In this document: positions 53,637-62,774 of the stretch, piece by piece | Layout of the letters: each line of letters opens with the position of its first letter | Numbering within the stretch: position 1 is the first letter of the stretch | Origin: an uncultured Ruminococcus sp. | GTDB taxonomy: Bacteria; Bacillota; Clostridia; Oscillospirales; Ruminococcaceae | Direction: 5' to 3' | NCBI GenBank assembly: GCA_934435205.1 | Contig: CAKSAK010000003.1 | Location: forward strand, 124,001-188,000 | Length of the DNA: 64,000 bases | Made by a program: the position numbers and the translations under genes | Notes under the pieces: model-generated | Told to the model about the DNA's origin: nothing | What the model saw: the letters and a program-made list of their open reading frames with translations, nothing else | Database searches by the model: none

Positions 53637-55028
53637 ATGACAAAAGCACAAAGATATTTCATGGAAATAAAGGATAAGAGAGTAGCATTCATAGGCACGG
53701 GCGTAAGCCACCTTGAACTTATAAAGCTTTTTCTCTCAAAGGGCATAAGATGCGTTGTCTGCGACAAAAAGACAGAGGACGAATTTGATGAGCTTATCTA
53801 TGAGGAGCTTTCCGCAAAAGGCTGTGAGTTCTCACTTGGTGAGCATTATCTTGATATCATCTTTAACTGTGATATAGTTTTCAGAACGCCTGGTATGTAC
53901 TATAATGATGAAACTATCACAAAGGCAAGAAAAGCAGGAGTTGCCATTACATCTGAAATGGAAACTTTCTTTGACCTCTGTCCATGCAAGATATACGGCG
54001 TAACAGGTTCAGACGGAAAGACTACTACGACCACACTTATCAGCGAAATGCTCAAAGCCGAGGGCAAGCGTGTCCATATCGGTGGAAATATCGGCAAAGC
54101 ACTTCTGCCTATCGTTGAAACAATGTCCGACAGTGACGTTGCAGTAGTTGAGCTTTCAAGCTTCCAGCTTATCTCAATGAGACAGTCGCCAAACGTTGCC
54201 GCAATCACAAACATCACTCCAAACCACCTGAATGTTCACGGAACAATGGAGGAGTATATCAGTGCAAAGGCAAACCTTATCGCTCATCAGAACGGCTATT
54301 CAAGAACTGTACTCAACGAAGATAACGTGGAAACCATAAAGCTTGCTGACCTTGTAAGAGGAAAACTCGTTACTTTCTCCCTTAAGCACCCTGTTCAGAC
54401 AGGCACATATCTTAATGACGACGGTATGCTTTGCTACACGGAAAAGGGCAGAACTACAGAGATAGTGCACAAGGACGATATAAGGATACCTGGTATCCAC
54501 AACGTTGCGAACTATCTCACAGCTATCGCCGCAGTATGGGGCGAGGTATCTGTTCAGAGCATTGTTCAGGTAGCAAAGAATTTCGGTGGCGTCGAGCATA
54601 GAATTGAATTTGTAAGAGAGATAGACGGTGTTAAGTGGTATAACGATTCTATCGCAACAAGCCCTACAAGAGTTATCGCAGGACTTAATTCATTCAATCA
54701 GAAGCTTATCGTTATCGCAGGCGGCTATGACAAGAAGATACCTTTTGAGCCTCTTGCCGAGCCTGTGAACAAGAACGTGAAAATACTCATTCTTCTTGGC
54801 GCAACAGCTGATAAGATAGAAAAGGCAGTCACAGAAAGCCCGCTCTATCCTGAAAGCGGTCTTAAAATAGTAAGAGTAAAGACACTTGAAGAAGCTGTCA
54901 TTACTGCTCAGAAAATGGCAGAGAGCGGAGATGTTGTAACTCTTTCACCTGCCTGCGCAAGCTTTGACCTCTATCCTAATTTTGAAGCAAGAGGCAGACA
55001 TTTCAAGCGACTTGTGAACGAACTCTAA
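53637..55028 (+). CDS. murD: UDP-N-acetylmuramoyl-L-alanine--D-glutamate ligase
   Basis: The 463-residue cytoplasmic enzyme adds D-Glu to UDP-MurNAc-L-Ala in peptidoglycan synthesis. The ATP loop is VTGSDGKTTTTTLI (about residues 118-131). NITPNHLNVHGTMEEYISAK, GVEHRIEFVREIDGVKWYNDS and the C-terminal LSPACASFDLYPNFEARGRHFK are Mur ligase signatures. ATG 53637 follows AAGGAG by 8 bases. It opens a plus-strand operon that continues to the window end and also carries murB. Confidence 0.95.
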   Translation: MTKAQRYFMEIKDKRVAFIGTGVSHLELIKLFLSKGIRCVVCDKKTEDEFDELIYEELSAKGCEFSLGEHYLDIIFNCDIVFRTPGMYYNDETITKARKAGVAITSEMETFFDLCPCKIYGVTGSDGKTTTTTLISEMLKAEGKRVHIGGNIGKALLPIVETMSDSDVAVVELSSFQLISMRQSPNVAAITNITPNHLNVHGTMEEYISAKANLIAHQNGYSRTVLNEDNVETIKLADLVRGKLVTFSLKHPVQTGTYLNDDGMLCYTEKGRTTEIVHKDDIRIPGIHNVANYLTAIAAVWGEVSVQSIVQVAKNFGGVEHRIEFVREIDGVKWYNDSIATSPTRVIAGLNSFNQKLIVIAGGYDKKIPFEPLAEPVNKNVKILILLGATADKIEKAVTESPLYPESGLKIVRVKTLEEAVITAQKMAESGDVVTLSPACASFDLYPNFEARGRHFKRLVNEL

Positions 55029-55054
55029 TTTTATAAAAAGCAGGGATATGTATT

Positions 55055-56071
55055 ATGGATACATTTGAGATACTGTCACAGCTTTGTTCTGTGGCAGGCG
55101 TATCGGGAGCGGAAGGCTCAGCGGCTGAGACTGCGGCAAAGCTCCTTGAAGAGTATGGCGAAGTCACCTTGGATAACGCTCTTGGCAGTGTTATCTGCAA
55201 GGTCGGAAGCTGGGAGGACGGCAAGCCCGTCATGCTTCTTGACGCACATATAGATGAGATAGGCATGATAGTCACCTATATAACTGAGGACGGTTTCCTG
55301 AAAATATCAGGCTGCGGAGGTCTTGATACAAGACTTCTTTTGGCTCAGCAGGTGACAGTTTACGGCAAAGAAAAGCTCACAGGCGTTGTGACTTCAACTC
55401 CGCCCCACCTTGAAAAAGACAGCTCCGACGCACCCGACCTTGACAGCGTGTTCATCGACATAGGCTTTACCAGCCGTGAAAATGCAGCGAAGTATGTTTC
55501 CCTTGGCGACAGAGTGCTTATAGAAAACAAAGCCGAAAGGCTTGCAGGAAGCCGTGTGACATCTAAAGCCATTGATGATAGGTCAGGCTGTGCAGCTATC
55601 CTAAAGACCCTTGAGCTTCTCGGTGGTCAGCAGACAGCCTATAATATCGCAGTGTGCTTTTCGACTCAGGAAGAAGTTGGCGAACGTGGCGCAAAAACAG
55701 TCGCTTATGATATCAGTGCAGACTATGCCATAGTGGTGGACGTTTCCTTTGCAAAGACACATTATGAGAGCGAGGAAGAGTGCGGCATAATGGGCAAGGG
55801 AGCAATGATAGGCATAGCTCCGTCCCTTTCACGAGAGATGTCAGATGGCTTTATTAGCCTTGCAGAAGAAAAGGGCATACCATATCAGCTTGAAGTCATG
55901 AGCGGAAAAACAGGCACAAATGCCGATGCTATCGGTGTGAGCGGAAACGGAACAAAAGCTGTTACCATATCCATTCCAGAAAAGCATATGCACACGCCTG
56001 TTGAGATAGTTGATATAAATGATATTGATAATACGGCTCTGCTTATTGCAGAATATCTGAAAAGAGTGTAG
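55055..56071 (+). CDS. M42-family aminopeptidase (first copy)
   Basis: The 338-residue metal-dependent peptidase of the FrvX/TET/CelM type has zinc ligand blocks LLDAHIDEIGMI, SKAIDDRSGCA, STQEEVGERGAK and, near the end, TISIPEKHMHTPVEIVD. These enzymes form tetrahedral dodecamers that degrade short peptides in the cytosol. It is the first of two adjacent paralogs; the second begins 6 bp after its stop. It starts 26 bp after murD. Confidence 0.93.
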   Translation: MDTFEILSQLCSVAGVSGAEGSAAETAAKLLEEYGEVTLDNALGSVICKVGSWEDGKPVMLLDAHIDEIGMIVTYITEDGFLKISGCGGLDTRLLLAQQVTVYGKEKLTGVVTSTPPHLEKDSSDAPDLDSVFIDIGFTSRENAAKYVSLGDRVLIENKAERLAGSRVTSKAIDDRSGCAAILKTLELLGGQQTAYNIAVCFSTQEEVGERGAKTVAYDISADYAIVVDVSFAKTHYESEEECGIMGKGAMIGIAPSLSREMSDGFISLAEEKGIPYQLEVMSGKTGTNADAIGVSGNGTKAVTISIPEKHMHTPVEIVDINDIDNTALLIAEYLKRV

Positions 56072-56077
56072 TTATTT

Positions 56078-57097
56078 ATGTTGGATAAACTGAAAGACCT
56101 ATGCCTCCTTGACGGCATTTCAGGCGACGAGGGAGCGGTAAGAGAATATATAATAGATAAAATAGGCGATAAAGCTGAAATAACGGTGGATAACCTTGGT
56201 AACATCATAGCTTTCTGCAAGGGCAAAAAGACCCCCAAGAACAAGATAATGGTGTCGGCTCATATGGACGAGGTGGGCATGATAGTCACCTATGTGAACG
56301 CTGACGGCACGCTGAAAGTGTCCTCAGTTGGCGGTGTTGACCCAAGAGTTGTTTTCGGCAGACGTGTCAAAATCGGCAGGAACAACGTCCTTGGCGTTGT
56401 TGGCGGAAAAGCTATCCACAATCTCACCGCCGATGAGAGAAAAAAGTCTGTGCCTTTTGATAAACTCACCATAGACATAGGCGTTGACAGCCGTGAAGAA
56501 GCCTTAAAGCTTGTGCGCCTTGGGGACAGTGTGAGATTTGTTTCCGATTTTGTAGAGTTTGGCGAGGGCTTCGTGAAGTGCAAGGCTATTGATGACAGAG
56601 CAGGCTGTGCCATAATGCTCAGAATGATAGAAGAGGGCGTAGAGTATGACACATATTTCACCTTCGTGGTGCAGGAGGAGATAGGTCTTCGTGGCTCGAC
56701 CTGTGCAGCGTTCACTGTTGCGCCCGATTATGCAGTGGTGCTTGAATCCACAACTGCGGCAGATATCCCCTCGGCTTCTGGAGAGAAAAGGGTATGTGAG
56801 CTTGGAAAAGGTCCTGTTGTTTCATATATGGACAGACACACAATGTATGACCGTGAGCTTTTTGAGCTTGCATTTTCTGTGGCAGAAGAAAATAGTCTGC
56901 CGTGTCAGACCAAAACAATGGTGGCAGGAGGAAATGATGCAGGTGCGATACACGTTTCCCGTGGTGGTGTAAAGACTGCCGCAGTGTCGCTCCCTTGCAG
57001 ATATCTCCATTCGCCTAGCTGTGTGATAAATAAGGCGGACTTTGAGAACGCTTATGTTCTTACAAAATTGATCTTGGATAGGACTTATAACAAATGA
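56078..57097 (+). CDS. M42-family aminopeptidase (second copy)
   Basis: The 339-residue paralog of the preceding gene has ligand blocks VSAHMDEVGMIVTY, CKAIDDRAGCAIM, VVQEEIGLRGSTCAA and VSLPCRYLHSPSCVI. All catalytic residues are kept, but overall similarity to copy 1 is moderate, so the two probably differ in peptide preference and may form mixed complexes. No strong RBS is seen 6 bp after the previous stop, which suggests coupled translation. Its stop overlaps the GNAT start (ATGA). Confidence 0.93.
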   Translation: MLDKLKDLCLLDGISGDEGAVREYIIDKIGDKAEITVDNLGNIIAFCKGKKTPKNKIMVSAHMDEVGMIVTYVNADGTLKVSSVGGVDPRVVFGRRVKIGRNNVLGVVGGKAIHNLTADERKKSVPFDKLTIDIGVDSREEALKLVRLGDSVRFVSDFVEFGEGFVKCKAIDDRAGCAIMLRMIEEGVEYDTYFTFVVQEEIGLRGSTCAAFTVAPDYAVVLESTTAADIPSASGEKRVCELGKGPVVSYMDRHTMYDRELFELAFSVAEENSLPCQTKTMVAGGNDAGAIHVSRGGVKTAAVSLPCRYLHSPSCVINKADFENAYVLTKLILDRTYNK

Positions 57098-57870
57098 TCT
57101 ATGAAACCAAAGAGATCAGCTCAGAACTGCTGAGCGGTCTTAAACCTAACAATTATACAAGGCGTATAAAGTCGCACTTTGCGGCATACGGCACAGGGTA
57201 TGATTTTCTGCATTTCTATGCTGTTGAGGAAAATGGGGAAAAGCTCGGCATCATATCAGTATTCAACGCCTCTATGATGATATCGACTTTCAAGGATAAG
57301 AGATTTGATGATAAGGTATTGGGCGAGCTTGCAGGGTTCATTCTTATGAATAAGCCTGCCGCAGTGGAGTTCGAGGCGGAGTATTCAGACAAGCTTGCAG
57401 AGCTTACTAAGGCGGAGTATAAAGGCGACAAAAGGACGGAGTTCAGTTTTGTTGCAAAGAACGATATCCCGCCCCTTGACGTGAACGAGCTTCCAAAACT
57501 CGATGATGTTTTCAGGATACTCGCACCGTGTTTCCCAGCCATAAAAAATTCCTACGAGCTGTGGCTCACGGACACTTCTCACAGAGTAAGGAGAGGACTT
57601 TCACAGTCGTTCCTGCTTGGAAACTACACCACTGCTACTATACAGTATATCATAGACGGCGTTGCGCTTGTGGGACACGTTGGCACAATACCCGAGGAGC
57701 GTGGAAAATTCCATGCAAGACAGCTTTTGTATTGGATAGGTGAAAAGCTCACGCAGGACGGCTTTCAGGTCAGATTATTTGCAAGACCCCATAGAGTGAG
57801 CTATTATGAGGAGATAGGCTTTAAAGCCTGCGGAATAGATCTTGTATTGGAGAGAATTGAAAATGAATGA
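57094..57870 (+). CDS. GNAT-family N-acetyltransferase
   Basis: The 258-residue protein has a C-terminal GNAT fold (about 130-250): VGHVGTIPEERGKFHARQLLYWIGEKL contains the acetyl-CoA loop (R/Q-x-x-G/K-x-A type, degenerate), followed by FARPHRVSYYEEIGFKACG. The N-terminal half resembles a second, inactive GNAT-like domain. The substrate is unknown. The start overlaps the second M42 gene and the end overlaps the next gene by eight bases, so it is embedded in the operon. Confidence 0.8.
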   Translation: MIYETKEISSELLSGLKPNNYTRRIKSHFAAYGTGYDFLHFYAVEENGEKLGIISVFNASMMISTFKDKRFDDKVLGELAGFILMNKPAAVEFEAEYSDKLAELTKAEYKGDKRTEFSFVAKNDIPPLDVNELPKLDDVFRILAPCFPAIKNSYELWLTDTSHRVRRGLSQSFLLGNYTTATIQYIIDGVALVGHVGTIPEERGKFHARQLLYWIGEKLTQDGFQVRLFARPHRVSYYEEIGFKACGIDLVLERIENE

Positions 57871-59134
57871 ATGTATATTTGATATAGACCCAAAGCTTTT
57901 ATCTCTTGCTTCTCAGGCAGAGAGCGAGTGCAGGGAGATGTTTGAAAAAATAGACAGCAATGCCGAGTATAACGGACAGAAAGTGCTGAAAGCTTTTATC
58001 GACAATCGTGTGAGCGAGGGCTGTCTTAAAGGTACAACAGGTTACGGATACGGCGACATGGGCAGGGATACTATAGACAAGGTGTTCGCTCAGGCGCTTG
58101 GCGGTGAGGACGCTTTGGTAAGACACACATTTGTGAACGGTACTCATGCACTGTCAACAGCGCTTTTCGGCGTGCTTAGAAGCGGAGACACAATGCTTGC
58201 CTGCACTGGAAAGCCATATGATACCCTTGAGGAGATAATCGGTATCAGAGGAGAAAAGGGCAACGGCTCGCTTATCGATTTCGGCGTGAAGTATGAGCAG
58301 GTAGACTTGGTGGACGAGATGTATCCTGACTATGAGGAGATCGCAAAGAAAGCTGTTGGCGCAAAGATAGCGTATATCCAGCGTTCAAGAGGATATTCTC
58401 TCAGACCGTCACTGACAGTTGAGATAATCGGAAAGATAGCAGAAACAGCAAAGAAAGCTAATCCTGATATAATCGTCATGGTGGATAACTGTTACGGCGA
58501 GTTCGTTGAAAGAAAAGAACCACTAAGCGTTGGTGCGGATATCATAATAGGCTCGCTTATCAAAAACCCGGGCGGTGGAATTGCTTCCACAGGCGGATAT
58601 ATCTGCGGCAGAGCAGACCTTGTGGAAAAATGTGCCGACAGGCTCACCTGCGTTGGCATGGGCAAGGAAGTTGGCTGTTCACTTAACCAGAACAGAGAAA
58701 TGCTCCTTGGCTTTTTCATGGCACCACAGGTGGTGGCTTCTGCACTGAAAACATCAGTTTTTGCCTGCCGTTTCTTTGAAAAGCTTGGCTACAAGACCCT
58801 TCCAGAGAGCGGAGAGACAAGAACGGATATAATCGCTTCTATCCTCCTTGAAAACGAGGAAAACCTCGTGGCTTTCTGTCAGGGAATACAGAAAGGCTCG
58901 CCAGTTGACAGCTATGTAACTCCGGAGGCATGGGATATGCCGGGTTATGACAGCAAGGTAATAATGGCGGCAGGCGCTTTCACAATGGGTGCTTCTATCG
59001 AGCTTTCCGCTGACGCACCTATAAGACCGCCGTTTGCCGCATGGCTTCAGGGCGGGATCACATACCCAACAGGCAAAGCAGGCGTTATGCTTGCCGCACA
59101 GGAGATGTATAATAAAGGTTTACTTAGGATATAA
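57863..59134 (+). CDS. Methionine gamma-lyase-like PLP enzyme (aluminium-resistance family)
   Basis: The 423-residue PLP enzyme of the PF06838 family has GYGYGDMGRDTIDKVFA and FVNGTHALSTALFGVLRSGD near the start, VMVDNCYGEFVE as the PLP-binding Asp block, and GSLIKNPGGGIASTGGY with the PLP lysine. Members are named after aluminium resistance or methionine gamma-lyase, but the true substrate is unproven. ATG 57863 is preferred; the ORF extends seven codons upstream into the GNAT gene. The family often lies near hfq, miaA or lexA; here it precedes hprK. Confidence 0.88.
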   Translation: MNECIFDIDPKLLSLASQAESECREMFEKIDSNAEYNGQKVLKAFIDNRVSEGCLKGTTGYGYGDMGRDTIDKVFAQALGGEDALVRHTFVNGTHALSTALFGVLRSGDTMLACTGKPYDTLEEIIGIRGEKGNGSLIDFGVKYEQVDLVDEMYPDYEEIAKKAVGAKIAYIQRSRGYSLRPSLTVEIIGKIAETAKKANPDIIVMVDNCYGEFVERKEPLSVGADIIIGSLIKNPGGGIASTGGYICGRADLVEKCADRLTCVGMGKEVGCSLNQNREMLLGFFMAPQVVASALKTSVFACRFFEKLGYKTLPESGETRTDIIASILLENEENLVAFCQGIQKGSPVDSYVTPEAWDMPGYDSKVIMAAGAFTMGASIELSADAPIRPPFAAWLQGGITYPTGKAGVMLAAQEMYNKGLLRI

Positions 59135-59161
59135 AATTTGACTAGAAAGGAATGATATTCA

Positions 59162-60121
59162 ATGGCAGAGATATTCAGCGTTACTGTCGAGGAGATAATC
59201 AAACAGCTTAATATGGAGATAATCTATGCTCCTGAGAACATCAGCAGCCTTGTTGTTACCGAGAACGATTGTAACAGACCAGGACTCCAGCTCATGGGAT
59301 TTTATGAGTATTTCAATGCAGAGCGTGTTCAGATATGCGGAAACATGGAGTTTGCGTATCTTGCTTCACTTGACGAGAAAACAAGATATGAGAGAATAGA
59401 CGCACTTTTTGCTACAAAGATACCGCTTTTTATCGTGGCAAGAGGTCATGAGCTTTATCCTGAAATGGTTGAGATAGCTAAGAAATACGGTGTACCTATC
59501 GCAAGAACTCAGGACAGCACAACAGCATTTATCGCCGCACTTATCGGATATTTGAACGTTGAGCTTGCTCCAAGAATAACACGCCACGGCGTTCTTATCG
59601 AAGTATACGGCGAGGGTATCCTTATCGTGGGCGAGAGCGGCGTTGGTAAGAGCGAGACCGCTATCGAGCTTGTAAAGAGAGGTCACAGACTTGTGGCTGA
59701 CGATGCCGTTGAGATCAGAAAGACATCAAACAGAACGCTTGTCGGCTCATCGCCTGATAATATCCGTCACTTCCTCGAACTGAGAGGTATCGGTATCATC
59801 AATACAAGACGTCTGTTCGGTATGGGTGCTGTAAAGGTAAGCGAGAAGATAGACCTTATCGTAGAGCTTGAGCCTTGGGACAGCACAAAGATATACGACA
59901 GAATGGGCGTAGATAACGAGTATACAACTATTCTCGGAATCAAGATACCGAGCCTTACAATTCCTATAAAGCCGGGCAGAAACCTTGCTGTTATCCTTGA
60001 AGTTGCGGCTATGAACAACCGTCAGAAGAAAATGGGTTATAACGCTGCCGCTGAACTTTTGCAGAATCTTGGTCTGCAAATGGACAAGAAAGACAAGGTC
60101 AAGAACTGGGATAATTTCTAA
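59162..60121 (+). CDS. hprK: HPr kinase/phosphorylase
   Basis: The 319-residue bifunctional enzyme phosphorylates HPr at Ser46 and removes it, which controls carbon catabolite repression. Walker A is GESGVGKS (157-164), preceded by ITRHGVLIEVYGEGILIVG, and the family signature LRGIGIINTRRLFGMGAV follows. Length and N-terminal domain are normal. The RBS AAAGGAA is 6 bases before the ATG. hprK beside murB-rapZ-whiA is a known Firmicute arrangement. Confidence 0.97.
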   Translation: MAEIFSVTVEEIIKQLNMEIIYAPENISSLVVTENDCNRPGLQLMGFYEYFNAERVQICGNMEFAYLASLDEKTRYERIDALFATKIPLFIVARGHELYPEMVEIAKKYGVPIARTQDSTTAFIAALIGYLNVELAPRITRHGVLIEVYGEGILIVGESGVGKSETAIELVKRGHRLVADDAVEIRKTSNRTLVGSSPDNIRHFLELRGIGIINTRRLFGMGAVKVSEKIDLIVELEPWDSTKIYDRMGVDNEYTTILGIKIPSLTIPIKPGRNLAVILEVAAMNNRQKKMGYNAAAELLQNLGLQMDKKDKVKNWDNF

Positions 60122-60160
60122 AAACACGCATATACTTTATTAAATAGGAGATAGATCATA

Positions 60161-60883
60161 ATGCACTTACAGGGAGATATGCACACGCACACTATAGCTT
60201 CAACTCATGCTTACTCCACCATAACAGAGAACTGCCAGTGGGCTGAAAAATACGGAATGAAAGGCATAGCAATGACAGACCATGCCATGAAAATGCCTGA
60301 CTCGCCACATATCTGGCACTTTGTGAACCTTGGCATACTGCCGAGAAAGATAAACGGGATAACCATCCTCAGAGGTATAGAGGCTAACGTTATGAGCGAT
60401 GACGGCGAGCTTGATACTGACGAAAAGCTGCTTTCAGGACTTGAATGGGTGGTGGCGTCTATGCACAGTGCCTGCTATACTCCCTCGACACCTGAGAACC
60501 ACACTAAAAGCTGGCTGAAAGTCGCACAGAACCCTCAGGTGGATGTCATAGGTCACTGCACCACCGCACCTTTTATGTTCGATTATGAAAAGGGCGTAAA
60601 GGCGTTCAAGGAGTACGGCAAGCTTGTGGAGATAAACGAAAGCTCATTTGCGTGCAAAAGGTCGCCCAGAAGAAACGTAGTGGAGCTTTTGAAGCTTTGC
60701 AAAAAGTATGAAGTGCCTGTGGTCTTTGACTCTGATTGTCATTTCTGTCAGCTTATCGGTCAAACACCGAAAGTGGCAAAGATAGCAGAGGAGCTTGATT
60801 TTCCTGAAAAGCTTATCATAAACAGCGATTGGGAAAAGATAAGGGAATATGTTCTTGCAAAAAGACCAAACCTCGATATTTAA
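60161..60883 (+). CDS. PHP-domain phosphatase (YcdX-like)
   Basis: The 240-residue protein has PHP metal motifs DMHTHTIASTHAYST, AMTDHAMKM, IRGIEANVM-type (LRGIEANVM), SMHSACYT, VDVIGHCT and DSDCHF. This order fits the YcdX/histidinol-phosphatase-like group that uses three metals. The substrate is unknown; YcdX shows broad phosphatase activity. It lies between hprK and murB, a recurring position in Clostridia. The RBS TAGGAG is 10-11 bases before the ATG. Confidence 0.9.
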   Translation: MHLQGDMHTHTIASTHAYSTITENCQWAEKYGMKGIAMTDHAMKMPDSPHIWHFVNLGILPRKINGITILRGIEANVMSDDGELDTDEKLLSGLEWVVASMHSACYTPSTPENHTKSWLKVAQNPQVDVIGHCTTAPFMFDYEKGVKAFKEYGKLVEINESSFACKRSPRRNVVELLKLCKKYEVPVVFDSDCHFCQLIGQTPKVAKIAEELDFPEKLIINSDWEKIREYVLAKRPNLDI

Positions 60884-60887
60884 AACG

Positions 60888-60932
60888 ATGAAAGGAGAAG
60901 CCCTCACAAGGGCGTTTTACAGATATATATGA
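60888..60932 (+). other. Possible 14-codon leader frame coupled to murB
   Basis: ATG 60888 opens MKGEALTRAFYRYI and stops at TGA 60930-60932, overlapping the murB ATG (60929). Inside it lies a hairpin GCCCT-CACA-AGGGC (60900-60913). The AAAGGAG within this frame is 31 bases from murB, too far to act as its RBS directly. It could be translational coupling or chance; the frame has no clear RBS of its own. Confidence 0.35.
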
Positions 60933-61843
60933 ATACGCAGAAGCTGCTTGACCTTGCCTCAGAGCTTGAATGTAATGTTGTCTACAACGAGCCGCTTTCA
61001 AAGCATAACACATTTCGTACAGGCGGAGCGTGTACTGCAATGGTGGATATAAGCTCAGAGGAAAGCCTTGCAAAACTTGTTAGAGCCGCACATGAATGGA
61101 ACGTAAGATATATCGTTATCGGCAACGGCTCAAATCTCCTCTTTGACGATAAGGGCTATGAGGGAGTGGTGTTCCTCATGGGTCAATCAATGGACGAGAT
61201 AAAAATGATAAATGAAAACACTATATACGCCGAAGCAGGTTGCGGACTTGTAAGGCTTTGTAGGTTCGCACTAGAGCATAATCTTACAGGTCTGGAATTT
61301 GCATATGGCATACCGGGAACTGTGGGCGGTGCGATATACATGAACGCAGGAGCTTATGACGGTGAGATAAAAAACGTTATAACCTCTGCAAACTCTGTAA
61401 GAGCAGACGGCACTGTACATACTACAGAGGCAAATAAAATGGCTCTTGCTTATCGCAGTAGCTGCTATCAGAAAAACGGTGAGGTCATAACATCTGGAAT
61501 ATTCAGGCTTGAAGCAGGTGTTTATGACGATATTCAGGACAAAATGGTGGAGCTTATGGGCAGGCGCCGTGCAAAGCAGCCAATTGAATATCCAAGTGCA
61601 GGGTCAACATTCAAAAGACCTGAGGGACAGTTTGCAGGAAAGCTCATTGAGGATTGTGGTCTGAGGGGATACACGGTCGGAGGAGCGCAGGTGTCCGAAA
61701 AGCACTGCGGTTTTGTGGTGAACAAGGGTGGTGCAACAACTGAGGATATTATGTCGGTGATAAGACACATTCAGCATGTTGTCAAAGAGCAGACAGGCTA
61801 TCTTCTTGAATGTGAGGTAAAGATAATACCTTACAAGGAATAA
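60929..61843 (+). CDS. murB: UDP-N-acetylenolpyruvoylglucosamine reductase
   Basis: The 304-residue FAD enzyme makes UDP-MurNAc. The FAD-binding part includes NEPLSKHNTFRTGGACTAMVDI and VIGNGSNLLFDDKGYEG; the second part has GIPGTVGGAIYMNAGAYDGEI, YRSSCYQKNGEVIT with the catalytic Ser, and YPSAGSTFKRPEGQFAGKLIEDCGLRG. Length fits the type IIa MurB of Firmicutes. No RBS is found at the usual distance before ATG 60929; see the leader frame. It is in the hprK operon with rapZ and whiA. Confidence 0.97.
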   Translation: MNTQKLLDLASELECNVVYNEPLSKHNTFRTGGACTAMVDISSEESLAKLVRAAHEWNVRYIVIGNGSNLLFDDKGYEGVVFLMGQSMDEIKMINENTIYAEAGCGLVRLCRFALEHNLTGLEFAYGIPGTVGGAIYMNAGAYDGEIKNVITSANSVRADGTVHTTEANKMALAYRSSCYQKNGEVITSGIFRLEAGVYDDIQDKMVELMGRRRAKQPIEYPSAGSTFKRPEGQFAGKLIEDCGLRGYTVGGAQVSEKHCGFVVNKGGATTEDIMSVIRHIQHVVKEQTGYLLECEVKIIPYKE

Positions 61844-61903
61844 TTTAAATAGGGATCAATAAGTGATGATTTTTTTCAGCTTTGTAAGAAAGGAATGAAC
61901 GTT

Positions 61904-62761
61904 ATGCAGTTTGTGATAATCACTGGTATGTCAGGATCGGGAAAATCAAGTGCTGTAAATGTGCTTGAAGATATGGGATATTACTGCGTTGATAATATGC
62001 CGCCTGAACTTATCCCAAAGTTTGCAAACATATGCAGCCAGTCTGACGGAAAAATAGACAAGGTAGCGTTTGTTGTTGATATAAGAGGCGGCGACCTTTT
62101 TCTGAAGCTTCAAGACACAGTAAAGCAGCTTCAGGGCGAGGGCGTGAGTCTTAAAATACTTTTCCTTGACAGCTCAGATGACGTTATCGTGAGAAGATAC
62201 AAGGAAACAAGAAGAAAACACCCTCTTGACGAGGTGTCATACGGAAATATAAGAAAAGCTATTGAAACTGAGCGTGAGATATTAAGACCTATAAAAGCAC
62301 AGGCTGATTTTTATATAGACACGTCAAGAAGCTCAACAGCTCAATTTAAGGAAAGGCTTTATTCCATATTCCTTGGAAACGACGAGTTTATGCATATTGA
62401 TGTTCAGTCGTTCGGTTTCAAGTTCGGTGCAATGAGCGAGGGCGACCTTGTATTTGACGTAAGGTGTCTGCCTAATCCGTTTTATGTACCTGAGCTTAAG
62501 AACAAAACAGGTCTTGACAAGGACGTTTATGATTATGTTTTGAGCTTTGACGAAGCCAAAGTGCTTCTAGGAAAGCTAACAGATCTTATCGACTATCTTA
62601 TACCTCTTTACGAAAAAGAGGGCAAGTCACAGCTTGTTATAGCGTTCGGCTGTACGGGCGGAAAGCATAGAAGCGTTACCTTTGCAGAAGCAGTTGCGGA
62701 GCATCTGAGAAAGCAAGGTCACAGGATAAGAATAACACACAGAGATATAAATAATCAGTAA
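61904..62761 (+). CDS. rapZ: RNase adapter protein RapZ (YvcJ)
   Basis: The 285-residue nucleotide-binding protein has Walker A GMSGSGKS (8-15), the N-terminal VNVLEDMGYYCVDNMPPELI, Walker B-like ILFLDSSDDVIVRRYKETRRKHPL and the C-terminal FGCTGGKHRSVTFAE. In E. coli RapZ directs RNase E to the sRNA GlmZ and senses glucosamine-6-phosphate; in B. subtilis the homologue affects competence. ATG 61904 is preferred, with AAAGGA 9 bases upstream; ATG 61895 touches that site. whiA follows 13 bp later, without the usual yvcK between them. Confidence 0.95.
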   Translation: MQFVIITGMSGSGKSSAVNVLEDMGYYCVDNMPPELIPKFANICSQSDGKIDKVAFVVDIRGGDLFLKLQDTVKQLQGEGVSLKILFLDSSDDVIVRRYKETRRKHPLDEVSYGNIRKAIETEREILRPIKAQADFYIDTSRSSTAQFKERLYSIFLGNDEFMHIDVQSFGFKFGAMSEGDLVFDVRCLPNPFYVPELKNKTGLDKDVYDYVLSFDEAKVLLGKLTDLIDYLIPLYEKEGKSQLVIAFGCTGGKHRSVTFAEAVAEHLRKQGHRIRITHRDINNQ

Positions 62762-62774
62762 GGCGGTTTGAAAG

